In this document: one piece after another, positions 8,078 to 16,756 of the stretch
Layout of the letters: every line of letters starts with the position of its first letter
How positions within the stretch are numbered: position 1 is the first letter of the stretch
Source: Prorocentrum cordatum
Lineage: Eukaryota > Sar > Dinophyceae > Prorocentrales > Prorocentraceae
DNA: 24,694 bases
Assembly: GCA_963575745.1 (NCBI GenBank)
Contig: CAUYUJ010002699.1
Location: 1 to 24,694 of the forward strand
Direction of reading: 5' to 3'
Program-made: the position numbers and the translations under genes
The notes under the pieces: generated by a model
What the model saw: only the letters and a program-made list of their open reading frames with translations
Told to the model about the DNA's origin: nothing
Databases searched by the model: none

Positions 8078-8218
8078 ACCACCCCAACCTAACCCGAAGA
8101 CCCGAACTTGACCCGAATTTCGGGCTGCGGGGGGGGGGGTACGGGTTCCATGTGTTCCCCGCCCCCCCACACTGGAGATGGAGGGCCAATGGAGGCCTTC
8201 GGGTTGGGTTGGGGTGGT
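8078..8218. repeat. Inverted repeat, 22-bp arms
   Basis: The arms 8078-8099 (ACCACCCCAACCTAACCCGA...) and 8197-8218 are inverted copies with one mismatch, around a 97-bp interior containing a G-run. They could form a stem-loop in either strand. Confidence 0.8.
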
Positions 8219-8262
8219 TTGGCGGGTGGTGAAAGAGACCACCACCCCTGTCAGAACACTGA

Positions 8263-8374
8263 CTTCTGGTGTGGGAACGTCACGCCTCCCGTGGCAAATC
8301 CGTCGAAACCCAATCAACCCAGGGCACCCTGGAGGCAAGCAGGGTGTTTCTCGGCATGGTCCTCCACTGTTCGA
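8263..8374 (+). repeat. Dispersed repeat, copy 2
   Basis: A compact relative of 5182-5464, lacking the roughly 175-bp interior of that copy. A short piece of its end (GGCATGGTCCTCCACTG, at about 8355) recurs at about 8474, just upstream of the candidate exon start. Confidence 0.7.
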
Positions 8375-8383
8375 GGAAGATGA

Positions 8384-8470
8384 TGAGGAGGAGGAGGAGG
8401 AGGAGGAGGAGGAGGAGGAGGATCGAGGATCAAGGAGGAGGATCGATAATCGATAATCGAGGAGGAGGAT
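8384..8470 (+). repeat. GGA microsatellite with GATCGAG units
   Basis: (GGA)n followed by three to four GATCGAGGAGGA and ATCGATA variants. It separates two copies of the GGCATGGTCCTCCACTG motif. Confidence 0.85.
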
Positions 8471-8505
8471 CGAGGCATGGTCCTCCACTGCATCTGGCAG
8501 AGACG

Positions 8506-8664
8506 ATGGGGGCGCTCCTGGCACGCGCGGCGCCCCGCTCGGGCGCCGCCCACGCAGGGCGGGCGCTTGCAGCTGGCTCCCGACGGCCGCCGCTGGCGTC
8601 TCCTGCCCGTGCGGAGGCTCGGGTGCTGCCCCTGTGGCGGGAGGGCGGGTGGGAGCGAGCCCAT
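8506..8664 (+). CDS. Candidate first exon, unknown protein
   Basis: The ATG at 8506 lies five bases after CATCTGGCAG, preceded by a pyrimidine-rich stretch, the layout of a splice acceptor just before a start. The frame begins MGALLARAAPRSGAAHAG and is Ala/Arg-rich with almost no acidic residues for about 35 codons. It then reads more mixed (LPLWREGGWERA). Codons mostly end in G or C. This resembles an organelle-targeting N-terminus, but high GC alone favours Ala/Arg. The frame stops at 8811 and a C-run at about 8668 probably lies outside the exon. Confidence 0.3.
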
Positions 8665-8719
8665 TCCCCCCCCCCCCGGGTCTGGACGGAGGCGGGCCCG
8701 AGCGGCCAGAACGCTCAGG

Positions 8720-9111
8720 GGTGCCTCCGAGATAGCTCAAGGCATCTCAGAATGGCTCAAACCAGCATCCAACATGCCTCCAGGAGGCCCCGACACTCCC
8801 CCGCCCCATAGACGGTTCCAAGTGGCCACGGAGCCGCCGAGGCACGCTTCCGAGAGGTCAAACTCCATCCAGCACCTGAAAGAGTTCAGCGATGCTTGCC
8901 TTCTCGCCCTTTTGCTTCCAATGGTTTTTCAGGCCTCAAGATGGCTCCAACAGATCCGCAAGAGGAGGCCAGGAAGGGCCCACGAAGGTCCCATGGCCGT
9001 CGTGGGAAGGGCCCACGAAGGCCAAGTGACAAGGAATGCTTGCATAATCTAGGAAGTGACGTCGGACGGCAGGATGTACTGCAACATTGTTGGTACACAT
9101 TGGATGTACTC
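8720..9111 (+). other. Degenerate 10-12 bp repeat interval
   Basis: 8730-8800 has CAAGGCATCT, CAGAATGGCT, CAACATGCCT and CAGGAGGCCC-type units spaced 10-12 bases apart. GGGCCCACGAAGG recurs at about 8976 and 9008. It resembles the CAAGAGGGCCC DNA near 23150. No gene was recognised. Confidence 0.5.
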
Positions 9112-9216
9112 TTGTCCTCCTCCGCCTCCTTCTCTTCCTCCTGCTGCTGCTCCTCCTCCTCCGCCCCTTGCTCCACCTCCTCGTCCTTGTCCTCGTCTTC
9201 CTCCCCCTCCTCCCCC
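9112..9216 (+). repeat. CTC/CTG microsatellite
   Basis: Imperfect CTC with CTGCTG and CGTCCT variants. Confidence 0.9.
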
Positions 9217-9400
9217 CCTCATCTGAAACGAGACTGATGCCAGAAGATGCCATGGCACGATTTGCCTAAGGTGCGCTCCAAAAGTTCCAGGATATCCAGC
9301 GGCCCTCGTTTCTGGAGCCCGTGCGGACAACCGGAAATATGGGAAGTATGGAAATACCATGGAACAACTCACTATCATGCTGCCCTGACCTTTCTGATCC
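9217..9400. other. Short interval without a recognised gene
   Basis: Mixed-composition sequence between two pyrimidine tracts. Nothing was recognised. Confidence 0.5.
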
Positions 9401-9550
9401 TTCTATTCGTCCTCTTCCTCCTGCTTCTTTTCCTCCTCCCCTTCCCCCCGCTTCCCTCCGCCAGTTTCGGGCCTCGCCCTCGTCCTCGTCCTCGTGTTCG
9501 TCGTCCTCGTCGTCGCCGTCCTCCTCCTCCTCCTCCTCGTCCCCCCCTCC
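9401..9550 (+). repeat. CTC/CGT pyrimidine tract at the retrotransposon edge
   Basis: CTTCCTCCT, then CTCGTC hexamers, then CTC, ending in CCCCCCCTCC directly against the left LTR start at 9551. Confidence 0.9.
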
Positions 9551-9776
9551 TGAAAATATGGGGGGGGTGCGTTGCCTCCTGGGGGCGAATGCAACTTGAG
9601 CCATACAGCAGAGCCAAGCACCTTGTGCCATACATCAACTTGAGCCATAAAACAGCTTGAGCCATACAGCACTGCCAAACACCTTGGGCCACACCGCCGT
9701 GCGAAGCAGCTGTGCTACAACCACGTACGGCTGCTCCTCAAGCCAATCTCGCCTTCCCGCTCGGAACGCAATAACA
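9551..9776 (-). repeat. 3' LTR remnant with internal tandem duplication
   Basis: In element sense it begins TGTTATTGCGTTCCGAGCGG and ends ATATTTTCA. It aligns with the 5' LTR through GGCGAATG, a GCCATACA stretch, CACTGCCAA, GCTACAACCACG and TCGGAAC. About 67 bp longer than the 5' LTR, mostly because a 61-bp block carrying CTTGAGCCATACAGC is repeated (9593 and 9654) with a 20-bp partial unit between. Confidence 0.75.
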
Positions 9777-10000
9777 TCACGCCCGGTCGGGTGATAAACT
9801 GAATTTGGAGACGGATGACATCTAAACACGTGGACAATGTATTGGAGCCAAGACTCCACCCTAGCAGGTCAAGTTATGCTTAACGACGCAATCGCAAGCA
9901 TACCTGGTGCAAGCAGAAGGCGATTATGCTCTGGGCGTGCAAGTTCAGGGGCTTCCTAACACAAGGCTTTCACTGTACCGTCTCTGCTCACCTACTCGGT

Positions 10001-10174
10001 TCAAGCATCTGCGAAGTGTTCGTGGGTTCCCACTCTGACCACCTTGACGTTCCCTCGCCGCACCTTCTCTCGTAGCCAGAATTCGCGCACCTCGATGTGT
10101 TTTCTCAGTCCGGATCCCCGCCTGCTTGCAAAAGCGAGCGCTGCACTAGCAACGCTTTCCGCGATATGCCACAA
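10001..10174 (-). pseudogene. RNase H C-terminal fragment of the retrotransposon
   Basis: 57 uninterrupted codons read LWHIAESVASAAL, then AFASRRGSGLRKH, EVREFWLREKVRRG and VRVGTHEHFADA, followed by TGA. Ty1/copia RNases H here have DSSAAL (a catalytic Asp), a KGLGRxRH-type segment, a W-containing helix and a final ADxxTK. In this copy Asp-Ser-Ser has become Glu-Ser-Val-Ala, and the codon after ADA is a stop where Leu is usual. A further stop lies just upstream. The enzyme would have removed the RNA strand of the RNA-DNA hybrid; this copy is dead. Confidence 0.85.
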
Positions 10175-10429
10175 TCAACCTCGCAATCCTTGAAGACCGC
10201 TTGCAGCCCCAACGCTATTGAGGCGCCTTTAACCACTCTGCAAGACTCCGCCTCTCCCGAAGATACTGCCACCACCGCACTCTGAGCTGAACTCCACGAA
10301 ATAACTCGCCCTGGCCACTACTGCATGGCAGTTCTTAACTTCATAATTTGGAAAAATGACTCTTCGCCTCCTCATCCGCAAGGCAACTTCCCACCTGGCA
10401 TCTCACTCACATCCCACTTTGCGCTGTTC

Positions 10430-10575
10430 CAAGCCTACTTATTTGACGAACGTTTCAACATGCCCTAGATCCGCCCCATACTATAATCCATCCTGGTTCC
10501 ACTCCACAGCCCGATCAAGAGTCCTGTTTGATTTCAAGTATTTTGGTCCTGGTCCGAGCCTGTCCCCGAAGAAAT
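10430..10575 (-). pseudogene. Reverse transcriptase, post-palm fragment
   Basis: Minus-strand reading gives FFGDRLGPGPKYLKSNRTL, RAVEWNQDGL, a stop, then YGADLGHVETFVK and a second stop. Related elements have GPG, a KxxRxLNRxVEW segment and YxADQRHxE, so the match in order and spacing is clear. This segment is in a different frame from the one upstream at 10651-10785. Two stops prove inactivity. Confidence 0.8.
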
Positions 10576-10650
10576 TTCGATACTGTATTTGAATATCCCT
10601 CAAATGAATCAATATCAACGTACTCGCCCACTGAAGCACAACCATCTCTA

Positions 10651-10785
10651 TGGACCCTTCGCCAGATTCGTCGTCCTGTATGCAAACGCGCATGTCGACG
10701 CTGTCCTATGCGCAGTCCCGACGTCGCGTGTGAAGTCCGCGCAACAATCCTCCCAGTTGCTGGCGCCGCTGGTCGCGCCGCGCAT
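10651..10785 (-). pseudogene. Reverse transcriptase, central fragment
   Basis: 45 codons to a TAG read MRGATSGASNWEDC, then CADFTRDVG and RTASTCAFAY. They match the copia-type LYGTRDAAxNWExxY...GFxxGxxxPCxFY block. The catalytic Asp-Asp block expected about 50 residues later (HGDD-type in this family) is not intact in any frame. The frame differs from that of the flanking pieces, so at least two frameshifts separate them. Confidence 0.85.
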
Positions 10786-10829
10786 TGGCTTCAACAGTCT
10801 TCAGCGCATGCTTGGGTTTCGATATTTTT

Positions 10830-10895
10830 CGGGTAGCCCGATGAAAATGTTATTTCTGCCCTGGCGTTGAAGCGCGCGCGCTTAACATCTATGAG
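10830..10895 (-). pseudogene. Reverse transcriptase motif A fragment
   Basis: Reads LIDVKRARFNARAE. The DVKxAxxxA pattern is motif A of copia-type reverse transcriptases, and its Asp, a metal-binding catalytic residue, is kept. The following residues (ITFSSGYP) correspond poorly to the usual ELPxE segment, suggesting local indels. Confidence 0.8.
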
Positions 10896-10917
10896 CCCCC
10901 GCTCGAATCCTATCTCA

Positions 10918-11091
10918 CGGCCCCAATCGGGCGCGCCCTATTCCGTCGGCAACGGCCATAGGGAAGAACAATTTCTGAACTTCCAATGGACGGGCGGCTG
11001 CAAACGTATTCTCCGCTTGCCGAGCCACCAAACGGGATCGACACCCAGGGTTGGCCTCGTCGCAATTGTTGGTGTCAATCCAGCTCGTACC
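10918..11091 (-). pseudogene. Reverse transcriptase, N-terminal fragment
   Basis: Reads SWIDTNNCDEANPGCRSRL, VARQAENTFAAARPLEVQKL and a helix ending VADGIGRARLG. Related elements have RWxDTNKGDxxNPxYRSRLVAREI...FAATPPLEALxxxLS, so most landmarks remain, with Lys to Asn, Gly to Cys and Tyr to Cys changes. The frame continues open to 11160 and then loses similarity. Confidence 0.85.
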
Positions 11092-12419
11092 TATGGGGCC
11101 ATTGCCCGCAACGGCGAAGCATTCCTCCCCCTCTACAATCTCATGCATCGGCGCCACCAAATGTTTGACCCATTTCGTGCTTCCACCCAGACGAGACTCA
11201 GCGGGAGCGCCATGGCGTAATCGAGCTGGAGAAAGGCCGACCTCTATTTCCGATCAACTCATGGGCGGGAGCACCATTGCGAAACCGAATCAGATGGGCA
11301 TCACATTCCAGTTTTCAAGAATGCCCAGGCGGGGGCGCCATTTCGCAATCGAGCCCCAAAGGCTCCGAATTTTGTTTCGGAGGTCCTGGACGGGAGCGCC
11401 GAGAAAGTCTCCGAATCCGAGTTTGGCGGATTTCTTGGGCGGGGAAGCCATGTCGAAATCGCCATTTCGAAATTGCCACGCCGTACTGCCGCATTTCTGC
11501 CCAGAAACTTCAAGTGCCGAATCGCTTGCAACGCCCTCCAACAACGATCTCGACTTGATGTCGAAAACGTCGGGTTCAGAATCGAACAGTGTTTCCATCC
11601 GACACCTGAGCAAAACAGTGCTTGAACATAACGTGGCGCTGGGGCGCCGCGGCCTACCGGCCCCCTTCGACGTCTTCTCCCTCGCCGCGAGCACAACGCC
11701 ACTGACAGCGTTGCGCCACCAAGCTGTGCCGGGGCCCTGCCGCCTAATGGAAGCTGCCGCACTTTGGCCGAACTTTCGCAGCGGCGAAGTAGACGTCGTG
11801 TTTCTTAAATTTCTACGTCGTCTTCTCCTGGGCATTTTATGTGAATTCCCGATCGAGCTCACTTCCTGGCGCGTCGCCCCAGGCCCTTGCTTCGCCGTCT
11901 TCGCAATGAACTACGCGCGTGGCTTCCCCCTGGAACTGAGCGCACATCTGCAGCGCTTTAGCATGCCATCCCCGGTGTCCATTTACTCCATGAATCCGCC
12001 GGTGAGGCTGGATGTCCTGCGTAACTTGGTCGGCGAAACTAGTGGCAATGCTGCGAACTCCCCCTTCTGAGCGCTCTCCCCCGCCCCTTCTCCCCCCCTT
12101 GATTTCGGCGACCCCCCTGTCCTCGACAACCTGGCCCGTGCCCAAGTCGCGAAGAACTCGGCGCGGGCACGAGCCCCAGTGGCCCTGGACTTCCTGGGGG
12201 CATGGGGCGAGAAGCGACATGATCTTCTCTGGTTTAAGTTAACGCAAGTCCGTCCACTTTCATGTTGCCCGCGCATGACTTCGCTGATCTCGATCTCCTC
12301 GCCTGGTTCACGACGGAGAAATTTTGGGCCCCGCGGCCCGCGGGAGAGCCCTAATCGCTCGTCGGCCGTCATTTGGTTAGCCAACCCTCGTAGCATTGCT
12401 CAACGCAGTCGGTCTGGGT
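11092..12419 (-). other. Retrotransposon interior, integrase-RT spacer, unrecognised
   Basis: No domain was recognised in this 1.3 kb. Minus-strand pieces look protein-like in places (LRREPGEEIEISEVMRGQ near 12300) and may be worn linker sequence. The block at 11203-11460 is a short tandem repeat. Confidence 0.4.
11200..11465 (+). repeat. About 64-bp periodic GCGGGAGCGCCAT repeat
   Basis: GGGNGCRCC-type starts occur at 11203, 11267, 11331, 11393 and about 11443 (spacing 64, 64, 62, 50). Only the first 25 or so bases of each unit, GCGGGNGCGCCATNNCGNAA and a little beyond, are well conserved. The sequence is unrelated to the 64-bp array at 1137. Confidence 0.6.
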
Positions 12420-12461
12420 ATACTTATAAATATATATATATAAATATATATATATATAAAT

Positions 12462-12492
<31 letters not shown>

Positions 12493-12497
12493 AATAT
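12420..12497. repeat. TA dinucleotide microsatellite
   Basis: TATATAAATATA units with a CATACA interruption, lying inside the dead retrotransposon. Tyr/Ile-run open frames over it are artefacts. Confidence 0.95.
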
Positions 12498-12529
12498 TTG
12501 TTCGGCCCCCAACACGTCGATGCTTATCT

Positions 12530-13060
12530 TGGTGCTTCATGCTGAGGCCCTGCCAATGTAGGGGCTGTTTGTCATAACCCTCGTGGGTTTCTGAACAAGA
12601 GCTCTCCTTCTTAACAAGTCCCCCCTGGTCTGAAGTGCATGGATCACCGCCATATGTGAGCACTTCTTCACGCTGTAACATGTTCCGCAATTGCGTCGCG
12701 ATCTGAGGCCCCCGCATCATGTTCAAAGAGAAAATAGGAACTATGCTTCTCCTGTGCTTCAAGCAGGTCTAACGCGAACATGAGGCGCATCGCCCCGTGC
12801 GCTAGCGCGCCCCTGCTACTTTCTGGCCCGAGTCTCTTCGAATTGAAAACTTGTGGCCCACGAAAAGCCGCGCACATTGGGCTTTCGACGGCAGCGGGGC
12901 TACTTTGCTCATGATATTCTCGGGTGTTTGGCACGCATTGGCCAATCCAAAGCCAGCATGGGTGCGTGCGCCTATTTTCCCCGCCACGCCGGCGCATCGC
13001 ACTGGCGAGTAAGCTTCGGAAGCGTGCGACTGCGCTTTGTGCTTGCTTTTGCTGCTTAAC
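12530..13060 (-). pseudogene. Retrotransposon linker region between integrase and RT
   Basis: The minus strand gives SPMCAAF with QVFNSKRL, then about 30 residues later YFLFEHDAGAS and, after a frame change, KPTRVMTNSPYIG. In the dinoflagellate copia polyproteins I remember, a conserved stretch between integrase and reverse transcriptase carries GSPMCTAFS, GRYFxHEHPxxATSW and KPTxFMTN in this order. The assignment comes from memory and needs a search. His-Glu-His-Pro has become Phe-Glu-His-Asp, and stops interrupt the reading at about 12667. Confidence 0.65.
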
Positions 13061-13994
13061 CTCGCAGCTCCCCTGACACCGTTGACCTGCATGAGAACGC
13101 CCAAATTTGCGACGACTAACCACCCCACTGAATCGAAGTCAAACCCTCTCAGGTTTAACCTGGCACGTGCCTCATCGGTGTCCATAACGTCCTCTTCGTC
13201 ACCTACATGCCCAGGTTCACTTTCTTCCATGCGTTCGTCAGACTCATTGCCTCATCCAGCTTCGACGTCCACTCGTTGCCTCTCCATGTCCCCGCCCGCT
13301 TCGCGCCGGCCTCCTCTAGCCCCCATCGCCCCCTGGATCCTCGACCTTTCTTTCTGCTGCCGCTGACCTTGGCGGAATGACGCTGGCTGGGCGCTCGTCG
13401 TCATCGCTGTCAGAAGTAAAGCGGAACTAAATCCATCCCACCCAAGGTCCTCGTGGTTTCTGTTTCAGCTTCTCCTATCCCATCTACAACAATATCCACC
13501 ATCTCATTCGTTTCTTGATAAAGTGTAACTGTTCGTCTCTCATTGCTCAATCGCGTAGGGGCTCCAACCCCTATGGCTCTACGTGCACGCACTGCTGTTC
13601 TGGGTTTGCGGTGATGTCGAATTGCTACCTCGTCATTTCCTGCCCCGTCGTCCACGAATGCCCCCCCCCCCCCCCCTATCCTCATCCTGCCTGGAGCTGT
13701 CGGGCCCCGTCCCCATTTGAACTGCTGCAAACCTCTCTTAGATGTCCGGGTCGTCATGTCGTTTGGGCCATTCGATAACGCGTTCGCGGCGTTCTGGGCT
13801 GCGCGGTCCGTTGGCAGCGCCCCCCCCCCCTGGCCATCGCCTCGCACCCGTCAATCCAGCGCGCCCATGCGCCGCGACTTCTTCGCAGCAGTCCGTTGAG
13901 CTACTGACGGTGAAGTGTGGACAGCCGCGCCGAGTTTCGGCACTGCCGTGGACGGCATCATTCTAGCTCCAACATTCATTCCGACGGCGTTGAG
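13061..13994 (-). other. Retrotransposon interior, unrecognised
   Basis: Both strands have open stretches without family landmarks. A 15-base C-run near 13664-13677 and another at about 13820 suggest homopolymer growth. Presumably worn polyprotein sequence between the integrase tail and the linker block. Confidence 0.4.
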
Positions 13995-14120
13995 GCCAGG
14001 TTGCCAGGGTGTCCCTTTCACGTTGTTAACCTCATCAGAACTCCACTTCGCCGCCTCGCTTCCTCGGCGACTGACCTCATGGGCCTTGAATGCGCCTTCG
14101 GGAATGCCGACGATAAACTC
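13995..14120 (-). pseudogene. Post-integrase fragment
   Basis: Reads EFIVGIPEGAFKAHEV, then AAKWSSDEVNNVKGTPWQPG. Related polyproteins have EYxVGTPEGVxxARxVxR...W...xxxxxxGxPWEP just after the integrase domain, so position and pattern agree. It is in a different frame from the adjacent integrase C-terminal piece, showing a frameshift between 14120 and 14197. Confidence 0.75.
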
Positions 14121-14196
14121 TTGGCTTGTTGCGTGCAAACACAGAGAGGCGCCGCCGCCCCACCAAAGCGGCCGCTGCCACCTTGTTTAGGCGGAT

Positions 14197-14284
14197 TCGC
14201 CAGGTGAGCGATGCAATCACCAAGCTCGGGCAACGATGGGTTGAACTTCCGCCCGCGGTACCTTTCGTGGGCCGTCTTACCATC
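14197..14284 (-). pseudogene. Integrase C-terminal fragment
   Basis: Reads DGKTAHERYRGRKFN followed by SLPELGDCIAHL. It corresponds to the DGKTxYExxxGRxFxxxLxEFGE segment near the end of the integrase region in this element group. Tyr to His and Glu to Asp changes are present. Confidence 0.8.
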
Positions 14285-14370
14285 GACATCTATCGTGACA
14301 TTGCTGCTGGGAGAAGATGCAAAAGGCACTAGCCAAGGTGTGAGCGCGTGCCCCCAAAGCACCCCGGAGT

Positions 14371-14535
14371 CCAAATTTGGCCATTTGCAATTCTGCTTGC
14401 CCTTTTGACTTCGCCATGTGCTAGGGGGTCTCCGACCGGACTAACCTCTGCTGTCACGTTCAGGTAGCGCGAGGTTTCGCTGGCCTGTTTGAGCGCCGCG
14501 ATGGGTGACGGCCCGTCACTTTGAGGATCACTCTG
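14371..14535 (-). pseudogene. Integrase catalytic-core fragment
   Basis: 55 stop-free codons begin QSDPQSD and include ALKQASETSRYLNVT and EVSPVGDPLAHGEVKRA. The pattern KSDQE...(E/D)SPVGDSxxNGxVERA is the second catalytic Asp and the catalytic Glu region of retroviral-type integrases. The Asp (SDP) is kept, but the Glu of VERA is Lys here, so strand transfer would fail even if the frame were intact. The first catalytic Asp was not located with confidence. Confidence 0.85.
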
Positions 14536-15606
14536 TTGCTTGCACTGAACTGAATTGTATCATCGAATAACTAGGCTGTATATGGATCCGCGCCCTCTCT
14601 GAATAACTCGTCTCCAGGCTAACTTGGCGGGTAATGATCAGATTCCCTCTGCCATCTTCCTCGCTGTCTCCTCTCTTCCGGTTTAGCCGCATAGTCAACT
14701 GCGACGATCGCTTGTGCACCATGTTTTGGCGCCCTCAATCCCCCCCGCTCGCCTTCCAGCGCAGCGGGCGCGCCAGCTGCAGCGAGAAAAGTGAACGTCA
14801 TTGTGGAGCTCACCCTTCTCATTGCTCGGCCCCAGGTCACGCGCAACCCCCTTGGGCACTTCGGCCTGCTCTCCAACAAACGCATCCTCCACGTCACTTG
14901 ACAAGCTGCCCCACCTCTCGCCCTCTTCGTCGTCCTCCAACCTCGTGATGGCTGGATTCTGACCGGGGATCGCGCGCTCAATGGGGCAAAATGGAACAGG
15001 TCCGCCATGCGAGCGCCCTGCCCGGGGAAACCATCGCATCTCTCCTCGCCAACCTCTTCCGCGCCCCTCACCCCCTCTTGCTTCGCGGTCCCTGGCAGGG
15101 CCCGGGCGGCGAACTGAACATTTTATTTGTCTTGTGGAGTGTCGTCTCATGTCAAATTGCACTGCGATCGAGGACTGCAGGATCGCCCGTCGTCGTCTCG
15201 ATCTCACGCCGCGCGATTCCCCTTTTCGACCGTCTTACGAGAAGACCAAAGTATCTTGTTAACACCAGCTACCTGAATGCGCTGACCCGTTGCCCATGGT
15301 TCCTGATGACTGACCCACTAGACGCACTTTAATGCGCCGCTCTTGGAGACCTCCGCGGGTTTACCGGGGGAAGTGGGTTCCCGCGTCGGGAGGTCCAGGA
15401 GCGTCGACGGCTCCTAGGTCCACGGCAGCAATCATTGTTTTCATGCCGCTCTCCACTTCCTCACTGGGACTTCATTGACTTACTTGTTGGCTCATTCCAT
15501 CCCCACTGACCCCAACATCTGCAATTTGGCGCATTTGTGCATCTAACTCTTCTCCAGCCCGATGTCCCCCGTAGCTCGGTTATCCTGGCCGGTGCCGCTG
15601 TCGCCG
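14536..15606 (-). other. Retrotransposon interior between gag and integrase core
   Basis: No protease (Asp-Ser/Thr-Gly) motif was recognised. 14690-14820 minus has TFLAAAGAPAALEG, which could be the worn start of the integrase core, but this is a guess. Several frames are open in pieces. Confidence 0.4.
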
Positions 15607-16440
15607 TCAAAGCCGCGCTTGTGTGATACAGTCTTCCTCTCGATCCCTGACCTCGCCCCCCTGCTCCTCCACTTCGTTGCCTGGCGCTCCGCGCCTGCGT
15701 CCTGTCGACCAGCCCAACGGTTCGGGGTCGTCTAAGGCTCCACATTTGTCTATAAGTTCGCTCATCCCGACGCCGCGGCGTCGCGGCCCTGGTAGAGATT
15801 GCCCCATCAGTTGCGCGGGCCCCCCCGGGCCCTCGGCCCCCCTGAACCCAGGGGCAACCGCGTCGGCGGTCTGAATCTTGGGGCAGCGGGCTGCGAAGCG
15901 ACCCCTCTCGCCGCATTTGCAGCGCCCCTCGCTGATCGGCGCAAATTCTCCCTGAACCCCTCTGTCCAGCCTGGGGGTTGGCCCCAGACTGGGGATCGGC
16001 TGCGCGGCCCCCCCCCCGCCGCGACCTCCCAGGCAACCCTTGGTGCCTTGAAAGACTCCTTTAGATCCGCCTGCCAGCGCCCCTCGGTAACCCGCGGCGC
16101 CTCTGCGCTCTCCTTGGCCGCCTCCTTTTCCTTGAGCCCGTGCCCTCCGCCTGTCGCGCATGGGGCCTTTGCCCTGACCTTTTCCTGCGCTGCGTAACTT
16201 CGTCGCGCTGCCGTTCTCGACCATATCTCCGATGCTTCAGGACTGCCCACCTCGTCGCAATAACCTGCGGCGCCTCCACTCGTGCCCCAATTTCCACTGT
16301 CGTCATCATCTACCTCGCCAATCATGGCATCGGCCGTCTTCGCATCGGCGTCTAGCCCTCTCCTTGCCCAGCCCTCGCGCTTCGCGATTTTCCAGCCGCG
16401 AAGCAATTGCTCGGCCCTGCCCCTTGACTGTAATGCGCGA
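15607..16440 (-). pseudogene. gag fragment with degenerate zinc knuckle
   Basis: On the minus strand at about 15930-15868 the frame reads RCKCGERGRFAARCP. The retroviral-type CCHC knuckle is Cx2Cx4Hx4C; here the first Cys position is Arg and the His is Arg (CGC codons, each one transition from TGC or CAC). A Gly/Lys/Gln-rich stretch (GKGQGKGP, QGKGGGQG) precedes it, as is usual for nucleocapsid regions. Another frame at 16190-16440 reads as a more ordinary acidic protein (GEVDDDDSGNWG) and may be earlier gag sequence out of frame. It would have packaged element RNA. Confidence 0.75.
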
Positions 16441-16756
16441 CAGCGAAGCCGCGCCACGGCGCGACGCACGGGAACGAAGCGAACGCCGAAAGGTAGAGTC
16501 AACAACCCCACGCGCAGCGCAGCACCAGCCGCGAAGCGGAAAGAAAGCGGGGCCGAGATACGAGACGGGCCCCGCAAATCACGGCCAGAGGCCCGAACTG
16601 CACAAGACGCCAGAAGGCAGGGGGAAGAGGGGGGGGGAGGGCGCGCGGGGCCCCCCGGCGAAGAGGGGGGAAAGCTGCGAGGCAGGAGCGGTGCGCGCGC
16701 GCCCCGCCGACTCCAGGGCCAGCGGCGCCTCGCGCAGACGCGGGGCCGCGCAGAGA
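16441..16756. other. GC-rich stretch inside the element
   Basis: Arg/Pro/Ala-type open frames on both strands, several G-runs, no recognised domain. Confidence 0.4.

Noticed and set aside
8078-8218. Telomere-like repeat (GGGTTGGG)
   Set aside because: Only a few irregular units; not the TTTAGGG-type array expected, and fully explained by the inverted repeat.
11200-11465. Identity with the 64-bp array at 1137 because of the shared period
   Set aside because: The unit sequences do not match in either orientation; the shared period is taken as coincidence.
12424-12762. Ile/Tyr-rich tail of a minus-strand protein
   Set aside because: The tail is a TA microsatellite; only the upstream linker similarity is meaningful.
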